In this document: piece after piece, positions 24,701-36,654 of the stretch | How the letters are laid out: every line of letters starts with the position of its first letter | Numbering within the stretch: the stretch's first letter is position 1 | Origin: Schizophyllum amplum | Taxonomy: Eukaryota > Basidiomycota > Agaricomycetes > Agaricales > Schizophyllaceae | Assembly: GCA_007026445.1 (NCBI GenBank) | Contig: VDMD01000002.1 | Span: 2,170,001 to 2,234,000 of the forward strand | Length of the DNA stretch: 64,000 bases | Direction: 5' to 3' | Made by a program: the position numbers and the translations under genes | The notes under the pieces: model-generated | Told to the model about the DNA's origin: nothing | Seen by the model: only the letters and a program-made list of their open reading frames with translations | Databases searched by the model: none

Positions 24701-25271
24701 CCTCAGAGAAACTCTCAAAGCCGCGACCGCCAAGAGGCGAGCGTTGCGTGTTCACCGTGGGTCCCAGTAGAACATGACAACCTGGCCGCAGTAAGACGAG
24801 ATGCTATTCGGGATGTAGAGATATGTGCACCTTTCGCACGACATTCATCTGCCAGAGCTTTGCCGATTTCCTCCGCCAGCTCGACGTCAAAAGACGAGCC
24901 CAGGCCTGTAGAAGACGGAAACGCGCTTGAAGGGACACCGTTGAAGACTGAGTGGACGGTGTTAGGGGAAGGATGATGTCTCTATAGCAGTTAACATACA
25001 CTGCGTGCCGCGAACACCGTTTGGTCCTGTTCGGTTCATGAGTGGGACTTACAAGCCTGAAGAAAGAGGACACACCGTCACTCATACGCATAGACGGTAT
25101 GCCGACCTCTGGAATCGGTTCGGTATGCCACCATCCCTGTAAGCGAGGGCAGTCGGCGCGAGCATCCTACGCGATCGCATGCATCCTGACCTTGCCACAC
25201 AGCAGCTTCACCTTCTGCGAGACGCTAAGTTGGGAGATGACTTCATCGATGTCGAAGTCGGCGGGCAACAT
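21755..25271 (-). CDS. bgl: GH3 beta-glucosidase with PA14 insert
   Basis: GH3 enzymes release glucose from cello-oligosaccharides and other beta-glucosides. The start at 25271 gives [20 protein letters not shown] with no signal peptide, which points to an intracellular enzyme. Order of blocks: [56 protein letters not shown], the nucleophile block TMSDWIG (Asp), then [14 protein letters not shown] and VIGPNAR of the second lobe. The PA14 insert (exon 23290-22890) has [29 protein letters not shown] and SYDLEIR. Then [35 protein letters not shown], the C-terminal fibronectin-like domain and the end FSWTGL. About ten introns. All GH3 blocks are present, so it looks functional. Confidence 0.93.
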
Positions 25272-25721
25272 GGCTGCAAATACAGAGAACAAAAGAGATG
25301 CTGGCGGGAAAGAAGAGGTCTTGTGAGGCTCCCGTCACTCAAGGTTGGCTCATAACTGCTCGGCAAAAGTTCGGATTTCAAACGCGGCCCTCCTGACTGC
25401 CGCTGGGGATAAGAATGGGGGACAAGCATCGTTCTGGGCATGAGAGAGGCGGCTAAACGAATCGAGAAGTGCGGGCAAGCGGCCTCTAGGTATGAGTGGA
25501 AGAGAGAAGGAACATCCCGTCGCGGCCCTGGTTATTGTTCCACAGTTGATCAATGCCGCCGGCTTGACGACCACGTGGCATAGATTAGATCGGGCTAGCT
25601 TACCCTCATCCAACGACCCTCGAGCGAATCCAACCAAAGACGGTCAGCTCTCCGACTGGACCCACAAAGAACAAATTCCGACATACTGCTGCTATATAAA
25701 TCCTACGCAAACCGCACCACA
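25272..25721. promoter_or_regulatory. Divergent promoter of GH3 and RNF220-like genes
   Basis: Both genes start from this 450-bp space. A TATA-like element (tatataaa, about 25693-25700) sits some 22 bp before the ATG at 25722. No carbon-control site can be asserted by eye. Confidence 0.6.
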
Positions 25722-27273
25722 ATGGTCTCCAGAACCTCCTCCAAGTGCGGCTCCCATTGCACCTGCTCATTTGCGATGTCCTGACTTCTATGCGGCCGGT
25801 AGAGGCAAGAAGCGCGCCAGGGAACCCCCTGCAGTGGCATATCGCAGTGAAAGCACATCTTCCCTGTCCCCTGCTCCTTCCGAGCCTCCTCCGGTGAAAA
25901 AGCGTACGTCCTTCGTCCTGTGCGGTAGACAGAACCTCTGACTAAGATAGAACCCAGCGAAGCGCGCAGAGACGCGGCCATGTCCTGTTTGCAGCGAGCC
26001 CATACCTCTGCGACTGATGGGCAAGCACCTGGAGCTTGAATCTGAACGAGTGGACGACATCATAGCCCATGTTGGCTCGCCGGAAGTGTATCAAGACGAC
26101 CGTGAAGAAGGGTAAGCCTGTTGCTCGCATCTGGCGCACTCTTGCTGACTCTGGGGCGGTAGGCCGAGCAACGCCAGTCGGCGCTCAGCCATTCGAGCCC
26201 GGAAATCCTTCTCCTCCGCCGGCGCTCGAGATCCCACAGACATCGCATACCAGGGCGAGAAAACTATTCAGACAATCAAGCGCCGGCGCAAGCAGCGCCA
26301 TGGCAAGCTCAAAGACATGGCTCGTGAAGCAGACGAGGACGCGCGGCCTGCGCGCAGTATGACTGTCGGTCGCAACGAAATTGTCTGCCCGGTCTGCTCC
26401 GCCAACGTTCAGGGCGACCAAGATGTGCTCGATGCGCATGTCGATGCCTGCGTCGCAAACGAGAGCAGGAAACTAGAAGACGAGCGGCAGCGCGAGCTTG
26501 CGCGCCGCTCTGCAGAAGAACCAGTCTGGCAACTGCAAGACACTGGTGATGACGAACATCTAGGGCACGTTGGCGACGTGCGAGGTATGCAGTTCACTCT
26601 TGTTCTCAGATAAGCTGATCAAACGACGTGCATATTAGGGACCGGCTTCCATACGCGAGATCGAGACGAGCAAGACATAGACGAGGAGATTGACGTGGAT
26701 GGGGACGACGCAGAGGTCTTCGGCGCGGCCCAATTCGATGAGGGTGACATAGTGCCCGTTCAGACTGTACAAATGGAGGCGGACGATAATCTAGAGATCG
26801 ACATCGAGGGCGACGAGGTCAACGCGGACCACAGAACGCTCCGTGATCTAGTAGCCGACGGCAAGGTAGTTCGACGCTCCGCCGTCGAGTGCGCCAAAGC
26901 AGAGATGGATCAGGTCATGGGTGTCGGTGATGCCGACAGAATTGACCTCGCGATCTTAGCGGCGAAGAGGAAGGGCGACAAGAAGGCACTGATCGTTGCG
27001 CTTGAGGAGAAGGTGGATCTACTGGTCTGTCGATTTTCAAGGATTCCAAGTCTGAGTGCTCACATCCTATCGCAGGAGTCTCTTCGGATCTCGTCCTCAA
27101 CATCCCTGCTTTGCCGCATATGCTTGGACCCTTATAACGAGCCAACCGTTTCCACCGGCTGCTGGCATACTTGCTGTCGCGAATGCTGGCTGCGCTGTCT
27201 TGGCTCGACCAAATTGTGTCCAATATGTAAGCGCATAACCGCAGCGGCGGATTTGAGGAGAGTATACCTTTGA
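25722..27273 (+). CDS. RNF220-like RING E3 ubiquitin ligase
   Basis: The C-terminal RING reads CRICLDPYNEPTVSTGCWH, then CRECWLRCLGSTKLCPICKR (Cys3-His-Cys4 spacing), and ends ITAAADLRRVYL, which matches the distinctive end of animal RNF220. Upstream are two Cys/His clusters: CPVCSEPIPLRLMGKHLELE and CPVCSANVQGDQDVLDAHVDAC, the latter with UBZ-like C-x2-C...H-x3-C spacing. An acidic region (DEEIDVDGDDAEVFG) and helices follow. The start is chosen by splicing exon 1 at 25722 across a 52-nt intron (GT after TCCAA, AG at about 25797), giving MVSRTSSKGKKRAREPP. The alternative is a longer open frame from 25492. At least five exons. Nuclear function is suggested by the basic N-terminus only. Confidence 0.85.
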
Positions 27274-27849
27274 TCTTCAAGACCGCCATAAGTATATGCC
27301 TCAGGCCCCGCGCCCATCTACAGTACTACCCGTCCCGCTTACACCTGTATCTTACCTGCACTGCATCATAGTCCTGTAATCTCAATATGCGTATCGACCC
27401 ACTTTTACATAATCAAAACGGAGCCTCCTGACATTCTGGCCAAAAAGTTTCCGGCGGTATGGGTCCATGTTTTGCACTGGTTGCCACGATTCTGTACCAG
27501 CTTTCGCGTGGGCACCCAGTAATCCTCGTCACAGATTCGTAGTATAGGATCTCTGTCGAGCTCAAGTACGCAGAAGCCTTGTAGGTCCACGTCAGGTCCA
27601 AGCTTTCGAAGGTCGTTCGTCGTGACAGGGACAGATGCCACGACAGAGGACTAGTCAAGTTCAGGACAGAACCATCGATATTGGTGACAAACTACTGAGC
27701 GCTGAGCAGTCGTGCGACCCGTGCCAGCGCCGGATGGAAGAGGCTCGCGACCAATATCGGTCTGAGCTCGGAGGATGTAAGGCAGGCTCGGTCAGATCGA
27801 AATAGATTGAGATGTCTTCTACTATCGTGATTCTTCGATTCCATTTTTG
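27274..27849. other. Convergent 3' region
   Basis: It lies between the 3' ends of the RNF220-like and SET-domain genes. A 78-residue minus-strand frame at 27405-27641 has no recognisable similarity and no splice context, so I do not call it. Confidence 0.45.
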
Positions 27850-29335
27850 CTACACCTCTCCAGCCTCGTCGTCGTCAAAGACAAGTTCGACGCCCTGTTC
27901 TTTTGCAGCCGCGATAGCTTCTTCTTCTTTACTCGCCGCAAATTCGAGCAGATTTTGCAGAACGTCCCGCTGGCCTTCAAAATGTTCAGCGTCTCCCCGT
28001 GCAATTACTGAGATCAGAGACGGACCATCGACGTAGTGCTTTAGCATCTGCGCGACCTCCGGGCGCATCGAGCGCGGTGCCATCGTATCCGGCAGCGCAT
28101 CCAGCTTCTGCTGCACCATGTCCATCAGCATGGATGCCGCCTCCAATCGATCTTCAAACGTCGGCTCATCTTCCACAAGGCTACCCAGGATACGCTGCCA
28201 CAAGCGTTCGTGCTGTTCGTTCCATCGACGCCCGATCTCCCAGGTTTCCCCGCCGCCACCTCCGAGCTTGAGCACGATCGTATCGTCCGCGTTGTCCTCC
28301 AAGGTGAAACCGTATCCGAGGATGAGTTCCGAGTTCGGTTTCGGGCCGTAGTTGTTGAAGACCTCCGCCCCCGCGGGCGTCGGCGTGAGGGGGATCACCG
28401 CAACGAATGGCGGCGCATCCGCGGGCGTGTGGTCGTTCGCGACGGTGGGACGCTGCCCGACGGGGCGAGTCTCAACGAGCCAGGTGACGGGCCGCGCGCG
28501 GTAGTGGTTGAGGCAGTCAACGCCGGGGATAAGGACGGGCTCTGTTTGAGAGGAAACTTGGAGGGTGGGATTTTCCTCGAGCATGCTGGATGGAAATGCA
28601 CGCGAGGTGTAGTGCGTAGCAGCCGCAGAGTAGAGTTCCCTAGACGACAGAGGATTAGTCTGAGCACGTCGCCAATGCACGGGCAGTGCCACACGGCATA
28701 CCAGGTCAGCTTCGCCGCCAGTTCGGAGCTACAAGATTGTAGAAGATCGCGGCATTTCTGCCATTCTTCCCTGAGGAGCTGCGTCCTATCGATCGTCGCG
28801 CCGTACAAGTTGGTTCCCTTGAATGCCAAGAGCTCGTCGTCGGTGAAATGAATGGCCGCTCGCAGTGTACTCGCGTGGGGAAGGGCACTGACATATGGAC
28901 GGTGGAGAAGTGAAGGATGACTGAACATGCAGGTGAGCAATACAATACCGGCTTCTTATCCGTGGCACTTGCCTGGGTATCAGAGAGTGCAAAGAGAGGT
29001 AGAGACCAATTGATTGGCGCTCAGACCAGGTCTCTGATGTCAAGATTTCGGCGGGCGACGGTCGCAAAATATCACATATGCAGTTGCGTGCTTTTGCGGA
29101 GGTGATGACGAGGTCAATGGGCGTGCGTGCCACAGGTTCGCTCGCAGGGATATCATGCGAAGCAACTGCGTTCAATCCCTTAGTTTCTGTGCTACATCAG
29201 AAGACTACGTGCCATTACGACAGGACGCTCACCTGAGCTGTCAGACACCAGCTTGACCGATGGATGAAAGGCGCCGCCATGACTTTCCAGCCAACTTTTC
29301 AGCTGGGCGACATTGGCGGACTCTTCCAAATGCAT
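27850..29335 (-). CDS. SET-domain protein lysine methyltransferase, Rubisco-LSMT/SETD6 class
   Basis: This class methylates non-histone proteins such as ribosomal proteins, using S-adenosylmethionine. The start at 29335 reads MHLEESANVAQLKSWLESHG, then FNAVASHDIPASEPVARTP, the usual N-terminal SET block. A long inserted helical region follows (FTDDELLAFKGTNLYGAT, LREEWQKCRDLLQ). The core SET motifs come later: IPGVDCLNHYR (the D-x-x-N-H type cofactor motif) and EVFNNYGPKPNSELILGYGF (N-x-x-N-Y-G). After them is a helical substrate-binding domain, ending in an acidic tail (VFDDDEAGEV). About three introns. The exact substrate is unknown; Rkm-type ribosomal methyltransferases are the likeliest relatives. 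Confidence 0.87.
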
Positions 29336-30018
29336 TGTTGTGACGGATTTGGCCGTGCCATTGTATTACGAGCGTGGGAAGAAATGGGGGAAAGGCGGGG
29401 GCGGCCCCGGCGAAGTCGAGCCTTTCGCGGTCTGAGTCCTGGCCTCCTCCGGATCTCTCCACACGGCTATGGGGAACCCGACCGGGGAAGCTGCAGGGCG
29501 CTAAGTTCTCCGCAGGGGGGCAGATCCATGTCTCTGTCCTCGTTGATCCAGGCCGTTTGCGCATCTAAATCTGCTTCCCTCATACCGCGTCAGAGCCGTG
29601 CGAGAGCCATGGTCCAGGTCTATCGCCGAAGTCCGGCCGTGGATATTCCTGCCGTGCTGACCGCTGTCACACTCTAGAGCGCCGTGTTCATCGTCGTCTG
29701 CCATGTCTGCCATGCCTGCAACCGTCTCGCAGCCGTTTGCTTGACTGCTTGGTCATCGCCATTGACGATCAGCGACGCAGGAGCGCTTGGCACGTATGTC
29801 GCACAACATCAACGGTCAACGTTGGATCACCACACGCCACCGGAGCGTTCAATTGAGTGGGCCCATTCACGGAGATTCCAGAGGAACAGCCCGGGGACAG
29901 CTGACCACCTGTCGGTGATCCCCCTTACCTCGGCCGTCTTTAGATAGTTTACTCCCGCGCTTTTATACCTCGTCTCAGCGCCCACAACTGTCGCTTTCCC
30001 ATCGAGAATACGAACATC
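29336..30018. other. Intergenic, divergent promoter of SET and MFS genes
   Basis: No supported gene. A TATA-like ttttatac lies at about 29960, some 60 bp before the MFS start codon. Confidence 0.5.
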
Positions 30019-32403
30019 ATGGCAACACAACACGCAGCGTCTGCTAGCAGCGCACACAGTCACGACGAGAAGGAGCGCATCTCCTCGCCGACGTCCATTG
30101 CGCCACCACCGACAGCGCCTATCCTCGAAGTCACCAATGCGGACTACGCGCTCGCAGTCAGCGAGCAGAAGCTGAACCCTTACAGCTGGTCATCCATCCG
30201 GCTGTTCGCCGTCCTTGCAGTCGCGTTCATGGGCAGCATGTCGAATGGTTTTGACGGTCAAGGTACGCTATTCCGGCCTTTACATCCACGCATATACTGA
30301 CGGTGAACGTCAGTCATGGGCGCGGTGAATGGCATGCAGTGAGTATCTCGTGATATAAACCGGAACGCAGGCCTGAAGATGCCAGACAGTACTTGGACTA
30401 CTTCGGTATCTCGGGGACCGATGCTGGTGGAGGAGTTGGCACAGGTGAGTTATCTAATTCATCTTCGTCTCGCGTCAATGCTGAAGGAGGCCATCCAGTA
30501 ACTGCCCTCATCTTTGGCATCGTGAGCATTCAGATAATTCCTTGCGACTAGCAAGTTGACCATGAACTCCTTCAACTCCTTCAGTACTATATCGGTGCGC
30601 TGATCTGTGCTTTCCTCAAAGGCATGCTTCTGACCAAGTACAGGGCAAATTGCTGGCATGGCCGTCGCAGGGCCTTTAGCCGACCGTCTTGGCCGCCGAG
30701 GTGGCATGGTAAGCTGCTCGTACACCGTATTGCAGAATACTGCTGACGGTGCTCAAGTTCGTTGGCGCCGTAATCATCATCGTTGGCGCCATCGTCGTAA
30801 CGCTGGCGAAGAATACCGGGTACTTGCTAGGCGGCCGCTTCGTGCTCGGGTTCGGTGTCTCCATAACGACAACGGCATGCCCCGCTTACGTTGTGGAGAT
30901 GTCGCCACCGCAGTGGCGCGGAAGGCTAACGGGGCTGTGAGTAAATGCGTTGGCTTCTCGGTACTCAGCTAACAGAAATCCTGCAGATACAACTGTACGT
31001 GTGCGTCGTAGAAGCTGCAAAGCAGTCACTAATGGGACCACAGCTTCATACTATGTCGGGTCTATCCTCTGCAGTGCGTTTGTACTTAGCCTCCATCAGA
31101 GTTGCCATTCCTGACGAGCACATAGCTGGTGTTGCCATTGGCACGGAACAGCTCTCCGGCACAACATCTTGGCGCGCGCCCCTCGCCATTCAGCTTGTAC
31201 CTGCAGGCATCCTCATCATCTTCTCCCTCTGGCTCCCAGAAAGCCCCCGCTGGCTCCTGGCGACTGGCAAGCCGGAACAGGCGCGCGCTGTCCTCGCCAA
31301 ATACCACGGTGAAGGCGACCCAAATGCGCCGCTCGTTCAACTTCAATGGCGCGAGTTTGAGGAGGCGATCAAGGTTGACGCGAGCGATAAGCGCTGGTAT
31401 GACTACTCCGAGCTCGTGAACACGGCGGACGCACGGTATCGGACATTCATGTGAGCGGAAGCGCTACTCAATTCTTCGACCAACACTGATCACGACACTC
31501 AGGATGCTCCTCATGGCCTTCTTCGGGCAGTGGTCTGGCAATGGTCTCGGCTACTTCCTCACGGTGCTCTTCAAAAATTCTGGCGTTGAGTCCCAACGGG
31601 CGCGTCTAGTACTGAATTTCATCAACACCATAGTCTCCGCGATCGGCGCGTTCATCGGTACGGCCCTCACGGACAAGGTCGGCCGGCGGAGGATGTGGTT
31701 CTGGGGCACGCTCGCCAGCGCGACGATGCTGGCGATTGCTACCGCATGCACCGCGGAGTTCGGCGAGACGGGCAGCAGCAAGTCGGGTAGTAATTCTGCG
31801 ATTGCGTTTATTTGTGAGTCAACATACAAACTATCTTCGAGGAGGGAGACTAACGGGAGTGTCAGTCCTGTTCGGCTTCTGCTACAGCTTGACATACACG
31901 CCGCTGCAAGCCCTGTATCCATCAGAGGTACTCCACTACAACACACGTGCGAAGGGCATGGCTTGGTCAGTACGATAGCAGTTTACTTGTCTGTCGCTGA
32001 CGTCCCTTCCAGCTATTCTCTCGCTGTTTCGTGCGCCAGTTTTGTAAACACTTATGCTGGCCCGATCGCACTCGAGCGGATACAATGGAAGGTGAATATT
32101 GCATTGTCCCTCGAATAATTGACCGTATCTGACTCCCTGACCTAGTACTATATCGTCTATGTTGTTTGGGACATCTTCGAGTGCGCCATGATCTGGTTCT
32201 TCGCTGTCGAGACGATGGGCCGAACCTTGTACGTTCATCATCATATCGCCACAAAGCCTTAGCTGACCTCTTCTCCTAGGGAGGAGCTTGCCGAGATCTT
32301 CTCAGACCCTCACCCAGTCCGCGCCTCACTTCGCACGAGGAAGGTCGCAGTCGTGGAGAAGGAGACGGGCGACAAGCATATCATTGAGGTTGCGCAGGCT
32401 TGA
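30019..32403 (+). CDS. MFS sugar transporter, lactose-permease-like
   Basis: A plasma-membrane sugar importer of the major facilitator superfamily. It starts with a hydrophilic tail (MATQHAASASSAHSHDEKER), then TM1 (FAVLAVAFMGSMSNGFDGQ) with the GFDG variant of the GYDG motif. VMGAVNGMQ, YLDYFGISG and AGPLADRLGRRGGM (conserved loop 2-3 motif) follow. Next come YLLGGRFVLGFGVSITTTACP and YVVEMSPPQWRGRLTGL, the PESPRWL signature at the end of TM6, TDKVGRRRMWFWG, YTPLQALYPSEVLHYNTRAKG and the ETMGRTLEEL end motif. At least nine short introns. Complete; ends EKETGDKHIIEVAQA. Possible cargo: disaccharide or xylo/cello-oligosaccharide, by family only. Confidence 0.92.
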
Positions 32404-32705
32404 AGTTTGACGGGTGACGGCTGCAAATTACAGCATTTTAGGTATTAAATGTATAGTATAATGATGGTCTGCATATGGGTTACGGGCATCCAATTCTCCT
32501 GCGAATCAGCAACGGAGTCCTCTTGGATGCGGGTTGAAGTGCGAGAGTTCAGATCTTCAGAGGTCAGCCTTCGCATCGTCTTGAAGCAGATTTACTCCAA
32601 ACTCCAGGCTTACAAGTTACATTGGCTATCTTACAACAGATTGACATGGCGTGATGCTACATCTCGCAGCATACATGATCAAGACGGCCGAGGACTGTTA
32701 TACAA
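32404..32705. other. Convergent 3' region
   Basis: The 3' ends of the MFS gene and CCCH copy A meet here. Nothing else is seen. Confidence 0.5.
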
Positions 32706-34704
32706 TTATTTGAGCTTCTTCCTCTGAGTCTTGTGCATGTCGCCTGAGTTGGCGCTCAGTCACTGGCAGCCAAAAGAAGGATATGAATCACTCACTTCCT
32801 CCAAAATTGCAACGCCCACGAGCGAAATACGGGCATGTGCTACCTTTAGGGCAGAAGTGGCCATAAATGCACTCTTTCCCCATAGCGCACTTCTCTCCTG
32901 GGCGCACTACGCAGAGCAATAATCAGTGACAGTCCCACCCTTATCCACCGAGCGCACATACCTTCTGCGCATGGAACGCTCTTCAGATACTTCCGCATGG
33001 CTTCTTCATCCTCAGCAGTGATGTCGTAATAATGACTATACTTGCACTCGGTTGCTGCGTGAGTGCAATAGCTCAGCAGATAAAAGTTATTGCAGGGAGG
33101 CGGGTCGTCTAAGAAAATTACGACGGAGGTGAGCACGAATTATGAAGGCGGGCGTGACGTACTCTTCCAGGGAGGCTGTGATAACGGGTCAACCTGACGG
33201 TCGGCAACGATTGCCATGCAGCTTACCTTACTAGGGTCCAGTTTCCGATGCTGAATTCCCAAGCGTTTGGTCTGTGCGGCCGACGAGGCGCTACTGGCTG
33301 AGCGCTCTCGACCCACAGGGACCCACGACTCTTCCACGGTGAATGCTTCCTCGTCATACGCTTGCCAGAGCTCTTCAGGCTCCCAAGTCGTATCCTGGAC
33401 GGCAGGCTGAAGCAGCTTGAAGGCTGTCTCGGGCGATGCAGGGGGCGGCGGTGTCACAGTCGCTGAGGCGCCAATCATGCCGATGCTCGCCTCATGGCTG
33501 GGACTGGCGACAGTAGTGACAGAGGCAGACTTGACCTCAGCTGCGACATGAAAGGTGAGGCTTTTTGGCACAACGATTTTCGAGCCCCTGAACAATCCGG
33601 GTACTGAGTGGTCAGGTAGGCCCAGTCTGGCAATCTCAGTGGCCATGTCGGAGTACCCGCGCAGCAAGACGAGCTTCTCCTTATGTCCAGCGGTGATGAG
33701 AGAGCGCAACGTATCGACGTATCCATTATCATGGCAGCCTGTAGAACGATGACCATTGCCATCGACGGAACAAATAATGGTGCAACGCACCCCCAAAATA
33801 AATCCTGACAGTTTGCGGCATGGACGCCTCGTCCTCCAGGAGAACTAGATGGTAGTGTAAGAAATGAAGTAGAACGGATTCTTCCGACTCATGCTCACCT
33901 TTGATCTTAGTATCAGCAGCCTCCTTAGTGCTCCCAACATCGTGCATCATGATACGCTTTCCGGACTGATTGAACCCAAGAATGAAGCTCTCGAGCTCCG
34001 CCTTGACCTTGACAACGCCGGCGCGGCGCAGGATTTCCGCAAGACCAGACTTGTTCAGAAACATGTAGACCCAAACGGTGTATGCGGCAGGGCCGACAGT
34101 GTCCTCGAGATGAGAAGTGATTGACTCGAGTAGGCGCCACGCAGCTTCGTGGCCGCCATCCTGTCCTTGAACGATCATATCGTCGTTGAATATTGCGCCG
34201 TCCCCGTCGAGAAGGACAATAACTCGCTGTCCCTACAGCCGCATCCACACGTAAGTGGTGATACATCACACGATGGCGGGCAGCGCACCTTGGGTTGAGA
34301 GCACCTTGAATTAATAGCGACGGCGCGCTTCATCTCTACCAGCTCTCGCTTGACATCGTGTAGTGATTTCAGAGCCTTGTCCCGCTGCGCCTCCGCTTCC
34401 TCCTGGGCTCTGCGAGTGGTATTGCTCCCGGCGCTTATCGCATGATCGTAGGCATGCTTATACAGGTCCCGCTCGCGACGCAGGCTGCTCTTCTCTTCGT
34501 CGCGAGCAGTGAACGCTTGGTCGAACTTGTTGAACTCATCTGTCGGTCTCATATGAGAACGAGGTGGTAGATACATGCCATGGCACACACCTCTGAGCGG
34601 GCGAATGAGAAGCTCGCTGTGTGGCGTCAGTGCCGAGTGTGCAGCTCAAATAGAAGGTAAACGCACAACTTGTCGGCCGACGACAGTGGGACAGCTTCGG
34701 CCAT
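32706..34704 (-). CDS. CCCH/NYN-like family, copy A (complete)
   Basis: The full architecture is present. The leader MAEAVPLSSADK is spliced to FELLIRPLRDEFNKFD. A coiled coil follows (DEEKSSLRRERDLYKHAYD ... EAEAQRDKALKSLHDVKREL), then an NYN/PIN-like domain of about 180 residues beginning VIVLLDGDGAIFNDDMI, with MMHDVGSTKEAAD, VRIYFGG and CHDNGYVDTLRSLITAG. A low-complexity linker leads to three Cys/His clusters: C-x8-C-x6-C-x3-H (CNNFYLLSYC...CKYSH), C-x8-C-x5-C-x3-H (ending CIYGH) and C-x5-C-x7-C-x7-H (FCPKGSTC...SDMH). The last His sits in the terminal exon (SDMHKTQRKKLK). The acidic positions fit a metal-dependent nuclease fold and the fingers suggest RNA binding, but neither activity is shown. 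About nine exons, first of three tandem minus-strand copies. Confidence 0.82.
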
Positions 34705-35041
34705 ACCAGTGGTGGTCGTCCTCGTCAAGTGCAGCAAGAACGCCTCAAAGCCACTCGACGCTCTTAAGCAGAAGGCCTCGTGCGAAATGCGCCGCCTCGA
34801 GTTCGAAGCAAGGCTGGATTGGCACATGCTCTGCTAGTAAGCGCCCACGCTCAAGTGACCACTGCGCGTCGACTGCGCGACCGTCTTAATTCCACTGGGC
34901 TGTGCAGAGAACAGCATTGTCATCCAGATCAGTGTTGGCTAGCTTGAGCGTCCGTGTAGGTATAGTCGGCGATGCAATGAACCATGAATCTCAAGTGCAG
35001 TATCGAAATGCAATCGTTACACAATTTGCAAACGAGTTTCT
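34705..35041. promoter_or_regulatory. Upstream region of copy A, homologous to those of B and C
   Basis: It shares blocks with the regions before copies B and C, including cctcgagttcgaagca at about 34795 and a core ttaag element at about 34763-34768, some 60 bp from the ATG. The 3' end of copy B's transcript also lies here. Confidence 0.6.
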
Positions 35042-35963
35042 TCAAGAGGGCATCCAAGGATGAGTTATTCGAGATTCCTCTGCACCTTGTGTAGATTTCC
35101 TGCGTCACGCATGAGCCGCTGCCAAGTGGGAAAAGGAGATACGACTCACTTCCACCGAAAAGGCATTGGCCTTTCTTCAGGTAGAAGCATTTCGGACCAC
35201 GAGGACAAACGTGCCCGTAAACGCAATTGTCGCCCCAGTCGCACTCTCGGCCTGACACGACTGGTTACACAGTCAACGACGGCGTAGCGGGTGATGTGCA
35301 TAACTGACATACCGTCCGCACAAGGCAACTTTTTGACTCCTGCCCGTAAGATGTCTTTTTCGCGGGTGGACATATCGTATTCATGGCTGTATGCGCAGTT
35401 CGCGTAGCGGCAACCATCCATCAAGTAGAACTCGTTGCAAGGCCGGGGTTCATCTTGGGGGTTGATGTGGATGAGTATCAGCCGACTTATGTGCATTCAG
35501 CACGCACTCTTCCAGGGAGGCTGCAAGAGCATGTTAGTATCGGCATACAAGTGACCAATGCGTACTCACCTTGCTGGAGTCCAGCTTCCTGCGTCGGGTA
35601 ACAGGTTGCTCGACCACGCAGCATAGTACACCGTCCGAGGCCTCCTCCCCCGAATCTTCCCTGTCTATGCGAGCGCTGTCGGTACATCTGGCACCTAGCG
35701 ACTTGTAGGCGATCTTATAAAAATCGCGCTGCCGCCGTAGGGTCTCTATCTCTGCATCGCGGGAAGCAAGAGCTTGGACGAGTTGGTCGAACTCCTCTAC
35801 GCGCCGCGGGTGAGATAAGCTCGAATGAAGCAGGCCATAATTTACCTTGCGATGGTGGACCGCAATCGATGTCCCTGCGTGAGCGTCAGTCCACTGGTTC
35901 TTCAACATACAAGCAGCGGACGCACAAAGTGTCAGATGACGCTGTGATCCTGTTCGCGGCCAT
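35042..35963 (-). CDS. CCCH/NYN-like family, copy B (NYN-like domain lost)
   Basis: It starts MAANRITASSDT at 35963. After two short introns the coiled coil follows (EEFDQLVQALASRDAEIETL, RRQRDFYKIAYKSL). It runs directly into the linker preceding the fingers (RRRKLDSSK, PPWKS), so the whole NYN-like domain seen in A and D is absent. Two fingers are intact: CNEFYLMDGC...CAYSH (C-x8-C-x4-C-x3-H) and CADG...CDWGDNCVYGH. In the third cluster the three cysteines remain (CPRGPKC, CLFGG), but the terminal exon that carries the last His elsewhere is degenerate: the DNA equivalent of the DMHK segment reads as KSTQ. Likely a truncated, possibly decaying paralog that may still bind RNA. Boundaries of the last exon are uncertain. 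Confidence 0.68.
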
Positions 35964-36654
35964 CGTGGTCGTGGAGGTCGTCGAGAGGAAGCGCAAGTAG
36001 CCCAAATGCTGCACGGCGCTTATGAAGGGTAAAGTAGCTCTCAAACATCCGCAGAATGCAGCGGCCTCGAGTTCGAAGCAACGCTACTGCGAGCGGCACA
36101 TGCCCCGGCCAGAATTCCGCTCACCACCCGCGCACAAGATAACACAGTCATCGAGGCGCTCTCTGATATGGAGGACATCAGCAAGCAGTGTACAAGGTGA
36201 GTGGACATCGCACCAGCACCCAGCTGGCATCTGCAACCCACAAGCTCGACATGAACTATGGCACGTCGCCTGATGAGGAAACCCGACAAACGGTGGATTC
36301 TCTGGGGATGGCTGAAGCTGTCCAATAATACCAATGCCGTACGACAGGAAGTGAGGACATGAATGGGAAGCGCAACCCGATAGTAGTCATTTCCGATGCT
36401 TCTATGAGGGAACGAGGTGGCGGGACGGAGAAGGATGTCGGCTTTGTCCAGACATGAAGAGACAGCGTCTTCACAAGGACGCAAACGGGACGAAGTCTTC
36501 ACTCGTATTGGTACGTACGATGCCATTGTTATATCTGCAGATGCCGATTCAGTCTTGTTGTGCCTTCGATGTGGGCAAGAAACAGCCATGACATCAGGCA
36601 ACGCACAACAAACGTACTGACAAAAGATAAGGAAAAGACCGACAACGTACAAGC
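35964..36654. other. Gap between copies B and C
   Basis: The first 150 bp, upstream of B, matches the regions upstream of A and C (cctcgagttcgaagcaa at about 36065 and ggcgcttat at about 36015). A 214-residue minus frame across 36041-36685 is not called: it has no splice or family support and overlaps the homologous promoter block. No remnant of the missing NYN-like domain is visible here. Confidence 0.5.

Noticed and set aside
27405..27641. 78-residue minus-strand frame in the convergent region
   Set aside because: Not recognised and isolated; located where two 3' untranslated regions are expected.
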